Positions 52,100 through 61,607 are shown, counted from the first letter of the stretch. The stretch is 64,000 nucleotides of DNA from Chryseobacterium sp. KLBC 52 (GCF_003347605.1 NZ_QDFZ01000004.1:124001-188000); one strand, 5' to 3'. The notes: a model not told the origin generated them from the letters alone. Made by a program: numbers and translations.

Positions 52100-54685
52100 T
52101 TGGCCAAAACCGTCTTCAAAAATATATTACAAATTTTAATTATCCTAATTTTTAACAATTTTTTAGCACAGAAAACTCCTGAAAAATTGCCTAAAAATGC
52201 GGTTAATGATACTATTTCCAAAAAGGATACCATAGTTGTAAAAAAAGAACCCTTAAATGATGTTCTTCGTACAAAAGCGGATGATCAGAGAAGAGATGTT
52301 CCAAAAAAAATGACTTTTCTGAACAAGAATGCTCAGGTAAAATATCAGGATATGCAGATTGATGCAGATTACATCTCTATTGATGATAACAAAAATCTGA
52401 TCTATGCAAGAGGGAAACAAGACTCTTTAGGGAAAATTGTAGAACCTGTAATTACTACGCAGGCAGGGAAAAAATACGAAACCAACGAGTTCAGCTATAA
52501 TACAAAAACGAAACAGGCCATTGCCTTCAATGCAAGAACAGAAGAAAGTGAAGGGGTAATTATAGCGCAGAAAACTAAAAAATACAATGATTCCGTATTC
52601 GCGATGAGAAAAGCGGATTACACAACGGATGATTATTTCATTAAGAAAAAAGATACAGCAGCGGATTATTTTATGAGAGCTTATAATATTAAGCTGATTA
52701 AAACCAAAACAAAATCCCAGATCGTTACAGGACCTATTCAGATGTTTATTGAGCAGGTGCCTACACCACTTTATCTTCCATTCGCTATTTTACCATTCTC
52801 AGATAAAAGAGCCGCAGGTATTCTGATTCCAAGTTTCGGGGAAAGAGAAGATGTTGGTTTTTTCCTGAATGGAATTGGATACTACCAACCTATTGGAGAG
52901 CATTTTGACCTTAAAGTTTTAGCTGATATTTACACAAAAGGAAGCTGGAATTTACGTCCTCAGGTGAATTACCAGAAAAAATACCGTTACTCCGGAAACT
53001 TTACGGCAGATATCGGTACAATGGTGAGAGGAATCAAAGGTCTGGACGATTATACTAAAAACAGTACCTACCGAATCAACTGGACTCACTCGCAGGATTC
53101 CAAAGCCAATCCTTTCCTTACATTCAGTGCTTCTGTAGATATTGTAAGTACCAAATTCTATAACAACCCGCTGAACAACAACTACATTTTCAACCAGAAT
53201 GTATTAAATACCCAGCAGAACTCTACGGTAACCCTTACCAAAAGATTCCTGAAACTGCCGATGACTATTACCGGAACAGCTTCCTATTCTCAGAACTTTG
53301 CCACAGGATTGGCAGATCTTCGTCTTCCGCAGATGAACGTGGCCATCAATCAGTTCTATTTGTTTAAATCAAGAACAGGAATCAGACAAGGACTTCTTGA
53401 AAATATTACGGTAAATACCGGGTTCAACCTTACCAATTTCGTGAATACTCAGGAAAATGAGTTGTTTAAAAAAGAAATGTGGGATAAAATGCAGACAGGG
53501 CTTAAAAACAATATCGCATTGGCTACCAATACAACACTGGCCAAATATTTTACTTTCAGTTTAAGTGCGAATATTGATAATGCTTTGACTACAAAAACGC
53601 TGAACAGGTATTATGATCCGGTAAAAAATGTTACGGTTGACGAGATCAATAAAAACTTTACAGGGTATTCTACATTCTCCACTTCTGCCAGTCTTCAGAC
53701 CACCCTTTTCGGAATGATGAAATTCAAAAAAGGATCTGCAGTGGAAGCGGTAAGACATATGATGACTCCAAGTGTGAGTTTTACTTATTCACCAGACTTT
53801 TCAAGTCCTAGCTTCGGATATTACAGAAACTATTATAATGCAACCGGAGCGCTGACACCATATTCCATTTTTGAAAAAGGAATCATCGGAAGTCCTTCAA
53901 GTGGTATGCAGGGAGCTTTAGGTTTCAATATCGGGAACAATATCGAAATGAAAGTAAAGTCTAAGAGTGATTCCACGGGAGTGAAGAAAATCAAAATTTT
54001 TGAATCTTTAAACCTTGCAGGAAGCTATAACTTTGCTGCTAAAGATCACCCTTGGTCTGTATTCTCCATCAACGGACAATCTTCATTTTTCAACAATAAG
54101 CTGACCGTAAATACCAGCCTTGCACTGGAACCTTATAAAATTGAGTTCTTACCAGGACAGGATACAGGAATCAGAACAGAGCAGTTCGGACACTTCAGTG
54201 TACAGGGTTTCAACGTTCAGTTATCTTATCCTTTAAGCAGCGAGATTTTTGGAGAAAAAACAGATTATGCTAAAAAGTACTCCTCGAAGGGAGAAGTCCG
54301 AAATGAAAATTACTATTTTGATGATGATCATTATGCGCACTTTGATCAGGCATGGACTTTAAATGTCAGTGCCAATTATGCTTACTCTAAAGGCTTGAGC
54401 AGGTTTGGTAATAAAATTGCATCCTTAGGTTTGGATGGAAGTATCAAACTAACTCCATACTGGAATATCAACGGAAGTACCCATTATGATATGGTGACCA
54501 AAGAATTGGCCTACACAAGGATTGGTTTTTCAAGAGATCAGCGAAGCTTTACGATCAATTTCAACTGGGTTCCATTTGGACAGTATAAAGTATACGACTT
54601 CTTTATCGGTATCAAAGCCAATATCTTAAGTGACGCCTTGAAGTACAAAGACAGAAGCTTTACCCAGCCTAATGCACCTTTCTAA
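52100..54685 (+). CDS. lptD: LptD-like LPS assembly outer-membrane protein
   Basis: Large outer-membrane protein (861 aa) that places lipopolysaccharide in the outer leaflet. Start is TTG (MAKTVFKN); an in-frame stop lies 16 bp upstream and no ATG is available. After a signal peptide and a low-complexity stretch, an OstA/LptA-like N-terminal domain (about 70-210: VKYQDMQIDADYISIDD, ARGKQDSLGKIVEPVITT) precedes a large beta-barrel with the segment PTPLYLPFAILPFSDKRAAG, typical of LptD. The protein is diverged from proteobacterial LptD, as in other Bacteroidota. It shares its upstream region with the amidase gene. Confidence 0.82.
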   Translation: MAKTVFKNILQILIILIFNNFLAQKTPEKLPKNAVNDTISKKDTIVVKKEPLNDVLRTKADDQRRDVPKKMTFLNKNAQVKYQDMQIDADYISIDDNKNLIYARGKQDSLGKIVEPVITTQAGKKYETNEFSYNTKTKQAIAFNARTEESEGVIIAQKTKKYNDSVFAMRKADYTTDDYFIKKKDTAADYFMRAYNIKLIKTKTKSQIVTGPIQMFIEQVPTPLYLPFAILPFSDKRAAGILIPSFGEREDVGFFLNGIGYYQPIGEHFDLKVLADIYTKGSWNLRPQVNYQKKYRYSGNFTADIGTMVRGIKGLDDYTKNSTYRINWTHSQDSKANPFLTFSASVDIVSTKFYNNPLNNNYIFNQNVLNTQQNSTVTLTKRFLKLPMTITGTASYSQNFATGLADLRLPQMNVAINQFYLFKSRTGIRQGLLENITVNTGFNLTNFVNTQENELFKKEMWDKMQTGLKNNIALATNTTLAKYFTFSLSANIDNALTTKTLNRYYDPVKNVTVDEINKNFTGYSTFSTSASLQTTLFGMMKFKKGSAVEAVRHMMTPSVSFTYSPDFSSPSFGYYRNYYNATGALTPYSIFEKGIIGSPSSGMQGALGFNIGNNIEMKVKSKSDSTGVKKIKIFESLNLAGSYNFAAKDHPWSVFSINGQSSFFNNKLTVNTSLALEPYKIEFLPGQDTGIRTEQFGHFSVQGFNVQLSYPLSSEIFGEKTDYAKKYSSKGEVRNENYYFDDDHYAHFDQAWTLNVSANYAYSKGLSRFGNKIASLGLDGSIKLTPYWNINGSTHYDMVTKELAYTRIGFSRDQRSFTINFNWVPFGQYKVYDFFIGIKANILSDALKYKDRSFTQPNAPF

Positions 54686-54692
54686 TATCAGA

Positions 54693-54723
54693 TTGGCATT
54701 TGAGAATATAAATTTTATATTTG
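54693..54723 (+). promoter_or_regulatory. Promoter of ridA
   Basis: TTG (54693-54695), 20-bp spacer, TATATTTG (54716-54723), just after the lptD-like stop codon. It implies a leader of about 95 nt before ridA. Confidence 0.75.
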
Positions 54724-54828
54724 CAGGCAGAATAAATTCTAATGAAATCACTGTTGGCAGAATTCAAAGACCAATATATTGCAGATAGTGATTGCTTATG
54801 AACTTAGAAAAAAATTAAATATCCGCAT

Positions 54829-55209
54829 ATGAAACAAATAATCAACACAGTTAATGCACCCGCAGCTATCGGGCCTTATTCACAAGCTAATATGGCCAAC
54901 GGAGTTTTGTATATCTCCGGGCAGATTCCTGTAGATCCTGCAACTGGTAAACTGGTAGAAGGTATTGAAAAAGAAACGCATCAGGTAATGAAAAACCTTG
55001 AAGCGATTCTTACTGAAGCTGGCATGACTTTCAAAAATGTTGTAAAAGCGACCATCTTCCTTAAAAGTATGGATGATTTTGCTGTAATGAATGATATCTA
55101 TGCATCTTACTTAGATTCAGAAAGCTATCCAGCCCGTGAAACAGTACAGGTTTCATGTTTGCCTAAAAATGTGGATATCGAAATTTCTATGATTGCACAT
55201 CAGGATTAA
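54829..55209 (+). CDS. ridA: RidA-family enamine/imine deaminase
   Basis: Hydrolyses reactive 2-aminoacrylate and related enamines made by PLP enzymes, releasing ammonia, in the cytosol. 126 aa, the usual family length. Hallmarks: AAIGPYSQANMANGVLYISGQ-type N-terminus (split here as AAIGPYSQA and GVLYISGQIP), and near the C-terminus YPARETVQVSCLPKNVDIEI with the substrate-binding Arg. Its stop TAA overlaps the ATG of the following membrane-protein gene (TAATG), so the two are translationally coupled. Confidence 0.95.
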   Translation: MKQIINTVNAPAAIGPYSQANMANGVLYISGQIPVDPATGKLVEGIEKETHQVMKNLEAILTEAGMTFKNVVKATIFLKSMDDFAVMNDIYASYLDSESYPARETVQVSCLPKNVDIEISMIAHQD

Positions 55210-55664
55210 TGAACTTTATAAGAAATACAATTGCGGTTCTGATAGGTCTTGGTATTGCAGGACTTATTATTACTCTTGGTATAAGGGCTTTTCCGCAATG
55301 GGTAACTTTTGAGGCTTTTGCTCCGTTTGAGCACTGGCAGAGGTTTCTTTTCAGCATGAAAGATGATAAGGCGTTTTTCGGCTTCCTTTTGTTTATTTCC
55401 GGATTAGGAACTACTATCGGAGGAGTTGCAACTGCCATTATCGTTAAATACGCTAAAGTAGCCTATGCTATTCTGATTGGCTTTATTATGCTTTTTATTG
55501 CCATGTTGGATGTTATTATTTTTCCTTATCATCCTACATTTTACAAGATCTCCATTTTCCTTACGTTCTTTCCGTTTTCCTGGATCGGAGGTAAGATTGT
55601 TGAAGTGATCTACGAAAGAAATAAAAAGAAAAGTATTGCTGATAAAATGAACAAGTCTAAATAA
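55209..55664 (+). CDS. Small four-helix membrane protein, unknown function
   Basis: A 151-aa protein with about four membrane segments (TIAVLIGLGIAGLIITLGI, FGFLLFISGLGTTIGGVATA, AYAILIGFIMLFIAMLDVII, ISIFLTFFPFSWIGGKIVEV) and a basic C-terminal tail (KKKSIADKMNKSK). Not a recognised family. Coupled to ridA by a TAATG overlap, which implies a joint function that cannot be read from sequence. Followed by a bidirectional terminator shared with the degP gene. Confidence 0.65.
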   Translation: MNFIRNTIAVLIGLGIAGLIITLGIRAFPQWVTFEAFAPFEHWQRFLFSMKDDKAFFGFLLFISGLGTTIGGVATAIIVKYAKVAYAILIGFIMLFIAMLDVIIFPYHPTFYKISIFLTFFPFSWIGGKIVEVIYERNKKKSIADKMNKSK

Positions 55665-55672
55665 ACAATAAA

Positions 55673-55702
55673 AAAACGCTGCAAAGATCTGCAGCGTTTT
55701 TT
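55673..55702. terminator. Bidirectional terminator between membrane-protein gene and degP
   Basis: AAAACGCTGCA / TGCAGCGTTTT stem with A and T tracts on both sides; serves genes converging from both strands. Confidence 0.9.
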
Positions 55703-55732
55703 GTTGATATGAAAAACTGATTTGTTTTCTGA

Positions 55733-57262
55733 TTAAGGCATTTTGAAACCTTTGGTATAAATTCTTCCGTAGTCATCCACAAATTTCACCTGTACATTCC
55801 CCTGATATTTCTCAAGGATCTTTTCAACATCTTTCTGTGAATTCACCGGTTTACCATTTACCTCGATGATGATATAGTTGTCCACGATTCCGATTTTAGC
55901 CATTTCGCTGCCCTCAGATACGTTTTTAGCCACGACACCACTGTTCAGTCCGTATTCTGTTTTGAAACGTTCTGTAAGAGGATCAAATTCAGCCCCGATT
56001 TTTTCAGTTACAGTAAGATCTGCTTTCGTTCTGGTAGAAGTACCTCCTTTCTGGTCTCTAAGGGTTACAGTAGTAGTACCTTCTTTACCATTTCTTGAAT
56101 ACGTTACCTGAACTTTATCACCAGGACGTTTGCTTCCGATAGACATAGAAAGATCCGCAAAATCTGTGATATCGTAGTTGTCTACTTTAGTAATTACATC
56201 TCCTTTTTTCAATCCTGCATCTTCAGCACCACTGTTTTCGCCAAATCCTGTAACATAAATTCCGGAACCGACCTTCAGGTTAGTTTTGAACTGTTTGTTG
56301 TATGAAGATACCAATTGATCATTTGAAAGGTCTAAAGACTGAACGCCCAGGAATCCTCTCTGTACAATTCCGAATTTCTTGATATCCTCAACGATTTTTC
56401 TTGCCAGGTTGGAAGGAACAGCAAATCCGTATCCCTGATAATATCCTGTAGTAGACTGAATCGCAGAGTTGATTCCGATAAGCTCTCCATTAGTGTTCAC
56501 TAAAGCTCCTCCTGAGTTACCCGGGTTAATAGCAGCATCCGTCTGAATGAAACTTTCAATAGGATTAGTAGCTTTTCCCTGGCTTCCCAAGATTCCGATA
56601 CCTCTTCCTTTTGCAGAAACAATACCTGCTGTTACCGTAGAATTTAATCCCAATGGATTTCCTACTGCAAGTACCCACTGTCCTACATCAATATTGTCAG
56701 AATTTGCAAAATTCAGATAAGGAAGACCCTTTTCTTCAATCTTTAATAAAGAAATGTCCGTGTTAGGATCTGTTCCTACTAAAGTTGCAATATATGATTT
56801 CTTGTTGCTTAATACGACTTCCAGTTTATTAGCACCTGCTACCACGTGGTTGTTGGAAATAATATAACCGTCCGGAGAGATGATGACCCCTGAACCCATT
56901 CCCGATGGCATGTTGTCTGGAGCCTGCTGCTGCTTTTGTCTCTGCTGTCCTCTTCCTCCAAAAGGATCTCCAAAGAAAAAGTCAAACAAATCCTGCTCTG
57001 AAGCACGGCTTGATGTTCTGCTTTGGTAGTTTTTAATGGTCACTACAGCTGGAACGGTTGTTTTAGCTGCCTTTACAAAATCTTCACCTACCGCTCCCGT
57101 ATTCATTCCTGCGAATGAGGTGTTGGGGGCTGCTGTTGTGAAATAAGATTGATCTCCATTGTTGGAGCCGTGTCCGAAATATTGTAAAGCTCCAACGGTA
57201 GTAGCTCCGGAAATGACTCCAACTACTGCAAATGGTAATAGTTTTTTTAAAGTACTCTTCAT
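55733..57262 (-). CDS. degP: DegP/HtrA-family periplasmic serine protease
   Basis: Periplasmic protease-chaperone that degrades misfolded envelope proteins. 509 aa with an N-terminal anchor or signal (KLLPFAVVGVISGATTVGA). The catalytic triad is H139 (ISNNHVVAGA), D169 (NTDISLLK) and S250 (NPGNSGGAL). A Gln-rich loop (RGQQRQKQQQAPD, about 104-116) precedes the protease domain, as the LA loop of Do proteases. Two PDZ domains follow (about 300-400 and 420-509). Minus-strand TAAATTTG (57316-57323) may be the promoter, with a leader of about 45 nt. Confidence 0.95.
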   Translation of the reverse strand: MKSTLKKLLPFAVVGVISGATTVGALQYFGHGSNNGDQSYFTTAAPNTSFAGMNTGAVGEDFVKAAKTTVPAVVTIKNYQSRTSSRASEQDLFDFFFGDPFGGRGQQRQKQQQAPDNMPSGMGSGVIISPDGYIISNNHVVAGANKLEVVLSNKKSYIATLVGTDPNTDISLLKIEEKGLPYLNFANSDNIDVGQWVLAVGNPLGLNSTVTAGIVSAKGRGIGILGSQGKATNPIESFIQTDAAINPGNSGGALVNTNGELIGINSAIQSTTGYYQGYGFAVPSNLARKIVEDIKKFGIVQRGFLGVQSLDLSNDQLVSSYNKQFKTNLKVGSGIYVTGFGENSGAEDAGLKKGDVITKVDNYDITDFADLSMSIGSKRPGDKVQVTYSRNGKEGTTTVTLRDQKGGTSTRTKADLTVTEKIGAEFDPLTERFKTEYGLNSGVVAKNVSEGSEMAKIGIVDNYIIIEVNGKPVNSQKDVEKILEKYQGNVQVKFVDDYGRIYTKGFKMP

Positions 57263-57602
57263 TGTATATCTTTCTTGTTTATTAATTAATTTTTCTTTTT
57301 ATGTTTTTGAGTAAACAAATTTAATGTTAAATAAGTAAGCAATTAGTATGCTATGTTTCAATTTTAACTAAAATTTAACGGCTATTATATCATTTTATGC
57401 CTTATGTCATAATTGTTAATGCCACAGTTAACAAAACTTAAAAAAAAATTAAAGAAAATATGGCAGACTTATGATATAAAGTCGTGTGTTTTTCATCGTT
57501 GTCATGTCATTACTCACTGTTCGTGATTGTTGTCATAAATATACTTAATTCTAAAATTATTATCTTTGCAAAAATTTTATTCTCACTTAAAACGTTTATA
57601 GC
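57263..57602. other. Divergent promoter region of degP and trhO
   Basis: No gene found. A plus-strand TATCTTTG box (57561-57568) lies 34 bp before trhO; a minus-strand TAAATTTG box (57316-57323) lies upstream of degP. Repeated GTTGTCAT words occur around 57500-57540, of unknown meaning. Confidence 0.45.
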
Positions 57603-58964
57603 ATGCAACTGTATAACACCTTAAGCGCAGAAGAAAGAGCTCAGCTTATTGATGAAGCCGGTAAAGACCGTCTTACTTTGTCTTTCTATGCGTATGCCAA
57701 AATCGAAGACCCTAAAAAATTTCGCGACGAATTATTTATAGCCTGGAATGCATTGGATGCACTCGGCCGTATTTATGTTGCAACAGAAGGAATCAATGCT
57801 CAGATGAGTGTTCCTGCTGATCAGTTTGAGGCTTTTCGTGATACGCTGGAAGTATATGACTTCATGAAAGGAATCCGTTTGAACGTAGCGGTAGACCAGG
57901 ACAATTACTCATTTTTAAAATTAACCATAAAAGTCAGAAATAAAATTGTTGCTGACGGTTTGAATGACGAGACTTTTGATGTGACCAATAAAGGAATTCA
58001 CTTAAAAGCTCAGGAGTTCAATAATATGCTGGATGATCCCAATACCATTGTCGTAGATTTCAGAAATCACTACGAAAGTGAAGTGGGGCATTTTGAAGGA
58101 GCGATTACTCCGGATGTGGAAAACTTCAGAGAAAGTTTACCAATCATTAACGAACAGCTGCAGGATTTTAAAGAAGATAAAAACCTATTGATGTACTGTA
58201 CCGGAGGAATCCGTTGTGAAAAAGCAAGTGCGTACTTCAAACACCAGGGTTTCAAAAATGTATATCAATTGGAAGGAGGTATCATTGAATATACACGTCA
58301 GATCAAAGAAGAAGGAATAGAAAGTAAGTTTATCGGTAAAAACTTTGTATTTGACCACCGTTTAGGGGAGAGAATTACAGATGATATTATTTCACAGTGC
58401 CACCAGTGTGGAAAACCTTGTGATAATCATACGAACTGCGCAAACGATGCGTGCCACCTTCTATTTATCCAATGTGACGAATGTAAAGCGGCAATGGAAA
58501 ACTGCTGTTCTACAGAATGTCTGGACACCATCCATTTACCTTGGGATGAGCAGGTGAAATTAAGAAAGGGACTTCAGGTTGGAAATAAAGTATTCAGAAA
58601 AGGAAAATCTGATGCTTTGAAATTCAAAAACTCCGGAGACTTATCAGACAAACCTTTAGCAAAAGCTGAAACAAAAAATATCCGTCAGAAGATTGCTGTC
58701 AAAAAAGAATTGATTGGAAAAGCAGAACATTACTATTCCAAATCAAAAATTGCACAGTTTTTAATTGAAAATAAAGATCTGTCGGTAGGGGATAAAATAA
58801 TAATTTCAGGTCCGACAACAGGAGAGCAGGAAGTTACTGTTACTGAAATCTATGCTAACGGAGGCCCTTGCGAAACAGCAAAACAAGGAGATCAGATTAC
58901 TTTTGCATTACCATTCAGAGTTCGCTTATCTGATAAGCTGTACAGAATTGTGCAAAATTCATAA
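57603..58964 (+). CDS. trhO: tRNA uridine-34 hydroxylase TrhO with added U32-type C-terminal domain
   Basis: Oxygen-dependent hydroxylation of U34 in tRNA to 5-hydroxyuridine, a step toward cmo5U-type wobble modification. 453 aa. N-terminal UPF0176/TrhO domain, then rhodanese domain with catalytic Cys199 in YCTGGIRCEKAS, then a Cys-rich segment (CHQCGKPC, CANDACHLLF, CCSTEC, about 264-300). Residues ~370-450 are extra relative to the compact E. coli TrhO and match the C-terminal domain of the adjacent U32 protein: AEHYYSKSKIAQFLIENKDL, then GPTTGEQEV and RVRLSDKLYRIV. The U32 gene starts 57 bp downstream. Confidence 0.92.
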   Translation: MQLYNTLSAEERAQLIDEAGKDRLTLSFYAYAKIEDPKKFRDELFIAWNALDALGRIYVATEGINAQMSVPADQFEAFRDTLEVYDFMKGIRLNVAVDQDNYSFLKLTIKVRNKIVADGLNDETFDVTNKGIHLKAQEFNNMLDDPNTIVVDFRNHYESEVGHFEGAITPDVENFRESLPIINEQLQDFKEDKNLLMYCTGGIRCEKASAYFKHQGFKNVYQLEGGIIEYTRQIKEEGIESKFIGKNFVFDHRLGERITDDIISQCHQCGKPCDNHTNCANDACHLLFIQCDECKAAMENCCSTECLDTIHLPWDEQVKLRKGLQVGNKVFRKGKSDALKFKNSGDLSDKPLAKAETKNIRQKIAVKKELIGKAEHYYSKSKIAQFLIENKDLSVGDKIIISGPTTGEQEVTVTEIYANGGPCETAKQGDQITFALPFRVRLSDKLYRIVQNS

Positions 58965-59021
58965 TTCAGGGCTTTCAGTAAATTATTTCTGTTTTAATAA
59001 CCTAGTAATTCCGGACTCAAA

Positions 59022-60266
59022 ATGACAAAAAACGGAACAATAGAGTTGATGTCTCCTGCAGGAGATTTCATATCACTTCAGGCAGCTATAGATAATGGTG
59101 CAGACTCTGTCTATTTTGGAGTTGAGCAGCTCAATATGCGTGCCAGAGCCACAATGAACTTTACCATTGATGATCTGCCGGAAATTGCCGCAAGATGTGC
59201 TGAAAAAGGAGTAAGAACGTATCTTACCCTTAATACCATCATCTATGACCATGATCTCTCCATCGTCAGAACACTTCTTGATAAAGCGAAAGAGGCAGGT
59301 CTTACAGCAGTAATTGCAATGGATCAGGCTGTAATTTCTTATGCAAGGCAAATTGGTATGGAGGTGCATATTTCCACCCAGATTAATATAACCAATATTG
59401 AAACGGTAAAATTCTATGCTCTTTTTGCTGATACAATGGTAATGAGCCGTGAATTAAGTATCAGCCAGATCAAAAAAATCTGTACCCAGATTGAAAAAGA
59501 TCAGGTAAAAGGACCTTCCGGTAATCTTGTTGAAGTGGAAATTTTCGGACATGGTGCCTTATGCATGGCAGTATCCGGGAAATGTTATCTGAGTCTTCAT
59601 TCCCATAATTCTTCAGCAAACAGAGGTGCCTGCAAACAGAACTGCCGGAAAAAATATACTGTGATTGATCAGGAGTCAGGTTTTGAAATTGAACTTGACA
59701 ACGAATATATGATGTCTCCCAAAGACCTTTGTACGATTGGTTTCCTGAATCAGATTGTGGATGCCGGAGTGAAAGTCTTGAAGGTAGAAGGAAGAGGAAG
59801 GGCTCCGGAATATGTAGCAACAGTTACAAAATGTTATAGGGAAGCAATCGACAGTATTGCCGAAGGAACATTTTCTCAGGAAAAAGTGGATAAGTGGATG
59901 AAACTTCTGGAGACCGTCTACAACAGAGGTTTCTGGAGTGGTTATTATCTTGGCCAGGAGCTGGGTGAGTGGTCTTCAAACTCAGGTTCCGGTGCAACAC
60001 AAAAGAAAGTTTATATCGGAAAAGGACGACACTTCTATCCGAAAGCCAATATCGCAGAATTTGTGGTTGAAGCGTATGATATTTCTGTAGGAGACAATGT
60101 GCTTATACAGGGACCCACTACAGGATCACAGGAAATGGTCATCGAAAGCATGATGGTTGATGAGAAGGAAGGAGCGGACAAGGCAACAAAATCTGATGTG
60201 ATTACTTTTCCTACGAAGTTCCGCATACGCCCAAGTGACAAATTATATAAAATTGTGAAAGCGTAA
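59022..60266 (+). CDS. U32-family protein, TrhP-like
   Basis: A 414-aa member of the U32 'peptidase' family. In E. coli the relative TrhP is an iron-sulfur-dependent route to tRNA 5-hydroxyuridine, parallel to oxygen-dependent TrhO; RlhA is another relative acting on 23S rRNA. The family signature EIFGHGALCMAVSGKCYLS and the later Cys pair GACKQNCRKK supply candidate cluster ligands. The C-terminal U32 domain (KGRHFYPKANIAEFVVEAYD, then GPTTGSQEM and RIRPSDKLYKIV) matches that of the adjacent TrhO. The ferredoxin gene overlaps its stop by 1 bp, and this supports an Fe-S redox role. TrhP identity is inferred from context. Confidence 0.85.
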   Translation: MTKNGTIELMSPAGDFISLQAAIDNGADSVYFGVEQLNMRARATMNFTIDDLPEIAARCAEKGVRTYLTLNTIIYDHDLSIVRTLLDKAKEAGLTAVIAMDQAVISYARQIGMEVHISTQINITNIETVKFYALFADTMVMSRELSISQIKKICTQIEKDQVKGPSGNLVEVEIFGHGALCMAVSGKCYLSLHSHNSSANRGACKQNCRKKYTVIDQESGFEIELDNEYMMSPKDLCTIGFLNQIVDAGVKVLKVEGRGRAPEYVATVTKCYREAIDSIAEGTFSQEKVDKWMKLLETVYNRGFWSGYYLGQELGEWSSNSGSGATQKKVYIGKGRHFYPKANIAEFVVEAYDISVGDNVLIQGPTTGSQEMVIESMMVDEKEGADKATKSDVITFPTKFRIRPSDKLYKIVKA

Positions 60267-60496
60267 TGGTCATTGCTACACTTCAAAGAGATAAATGTAT
60301 TGGGTGTAATTACTGTGTCGAATTCGCTCCGGAATATTTTAGAATGTCCAAAAAAGATGGTAAATCAGTATTGCTTAAGACCATTGATAAAAAAGGCTTC
60401 TACACGTTAAAAACACCAGACCAGGAAGCGTTTGAATATTTGGAGAGAGCCGCCAACGCCTGTCCTGTGAAAATTATTTCTGTAAGAATCACTTAA
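60266..60496 (+). CDS. Small [4Fe-4S] ferredoxin
   Basis: A 76-aa ferredoxin with CIGCNYC (C11, C14, C17) and a distal Cys-Pro (ACPVKI), enough for one [4Fe-4S] cluster. It is translationally coupled to the U32 gene (TAATG at 60264-60268) and likely supplies electrons to it. Six bp upstream of the cyclo-ligase gene. Confidence 0.9.
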   Translation: MVIATLQRDKCIGCNYCVEFAPEYFRMSKKDGKSVLLKTIDKKGFYTLKTPDQEAFEYLERAANACPVKIISVRIT

Positions 60497-60501
60497 TCAT
60501 T

Positions 60502-61077
60502 ATGCTGAAAGCTGAGCTTAGAAAAAAATATACCCAAAAAAGGAAAGCCTTGTCTTCAGATGAGGCTTTTCTGTTATCTGAGAAGATTTTTGAAAATTTC
60601 ATTCAATATTTTAAGCCAAAAGAATCAGAAAAAGTACATATTTTTATCCCGATTCCGGCAAGAATGGAAATTGATACCCGGATCTTCATTCAATATTTTT
60701 TAGCGCAGAACATCCGTGTTTATGTACCTAAAATTGTTGCTGATAAGCTGATTAATATTGAAATTTTTGAAGATACTGTTTTTGAAACCAACAATTGGGG
60801 GATTTCGGAACCTGTTTCCAATGATGATTCCGGAGAAAATTATTTTCATTATGTGATTACGCCTTTATTGTACTGTGACAAAAAAGGGAATAGAGTAGGA
60901 TACGGTAAAGGTTTTTATGACGGATTGTTTCAAAGTATTTCTCCTGAGACAAAAAAAATCGGAGTCAATTATTTTGACCCCGATGAATATGTGGATGATG
61001 TCTGGGAAAATGATATTCCATTAGACTATTTGGTTACTCCTACTGAGGTGCTGTCTTTTTTAAGCGGTTTGGAATAA
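60502..61077 (+). CDS. 5-formyltetrahydrofolate cyclo-ligase
   Basis: ATP-dependent conversion of 5-formyl-THF to 5,10-methenyl-THF, returning a storage folate to one-carbon metabolism. 191 aa, normal family length. N-terminal basic ELRKKYTQKRKALSSDEAF and C-terminal substrate/ATP loop RVGYGKGFYDGLF are family hallmarks. It starts 5 bp after the ferredoxin stop, in the same operon. Its 3' end overlaps the convergent lipoprotein gene by 52 bp. Confidence 0.93.
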   Translation: MLKAELRKKYTQKRKALSSDEAFLLSEKIFENFIQYFKPKESEKVHIFIPIPARMEIDTRIFIQYFLAQNIRVYVPKIVADKLINIEIFEDTVFETNNWGISEPVSNDDSGENYFHYVITPLLYCDKKGNRVGYGKGFYDGLFQSISPETKKIGVNYFDPDEYVDDVWENDIPLDYLVTPTEVLSFLSGLE

Positions 61078-61607
61078 AAATCCAGAAAGTAGAATTTAAA
61101 TTCTTTTTTAAGCTTGGACGTAGAAAGCAGGATGTATTGTGCGTTCTTTTCAAAGCTTCCCAAAGATTTATTTTTACTGTCAAAGTACTCCACATCGAAC
61201 TTGGCGTAGTCCAGCGTATCTTTTTTATAAAACTCTTTATACACATTCAGGTTGCTTACTTTAGCTGTTTTTGCTTTCATGCTGTCCAGCTCTTTTAGCA
61301 ATGTTTTAAATGTCAGAGAATCCGGTTTGTGGAAATAACTTTCCATTTGTGAATAAATCACGGTATCTATTTCTGTATTTCTGTTTCCGCTAAGGTATAG
61401 GGTAGACAGATCAAGAAGTTCCTGAACTTTTTGTTTGGTAATGGAATTAATCGCCTGCATACTATCCATCTGTACAGCAGGATAGCTTTTTTCGTTGGTG
61501 CTGTTTCGTAGTTTATCGAGGTCGCTTACCTCTGAGGTTTTATTGTTACAGGCAATAAATAAAGTCAGAAGCACGGTGAAAATTAAAAAATTACTTATTC
61601 TTTTCAT
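61026..61607 (-). CDS. Putative lipoprotein, unknown function
   Basis: A 193-aa lipoprotein from the ATG at 61607 (MKRISNFLIFTVLLTLFIAC, lipobox FIAC). A longer frame with a start 33 bp upstream is rejected because the lipoprotein signal begins here. The mature protein is Lys/Ser-rich with helical stretches (MDSMQAINSITKQKVQELLD). It overlaps the end of the preceding minus-strand gene by 17 bp and thus follows it in an operon. The last 52 bp overlap the cyclo-ligase gene in antisense. No family recognised. Confidence 0.62.
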   Translation of the reverse strand: MKRISNFLIFTVLLTLFIACNNKTSEVSDLDKLRNSTNEKSYPAVQMDSMQAINSITKQKVQELLDLSTLYLSGNRNTEIDTVIYSQMESYFHKPDSLTFKTLLKELDSMKAKTAKVSNLNVYKEFYKKDTLDYAKFDVEYFDSKNKSLGSFEKNAQYILLSTSKLKKEFKFYFLDFYSKPLKKDSTSVGVTK

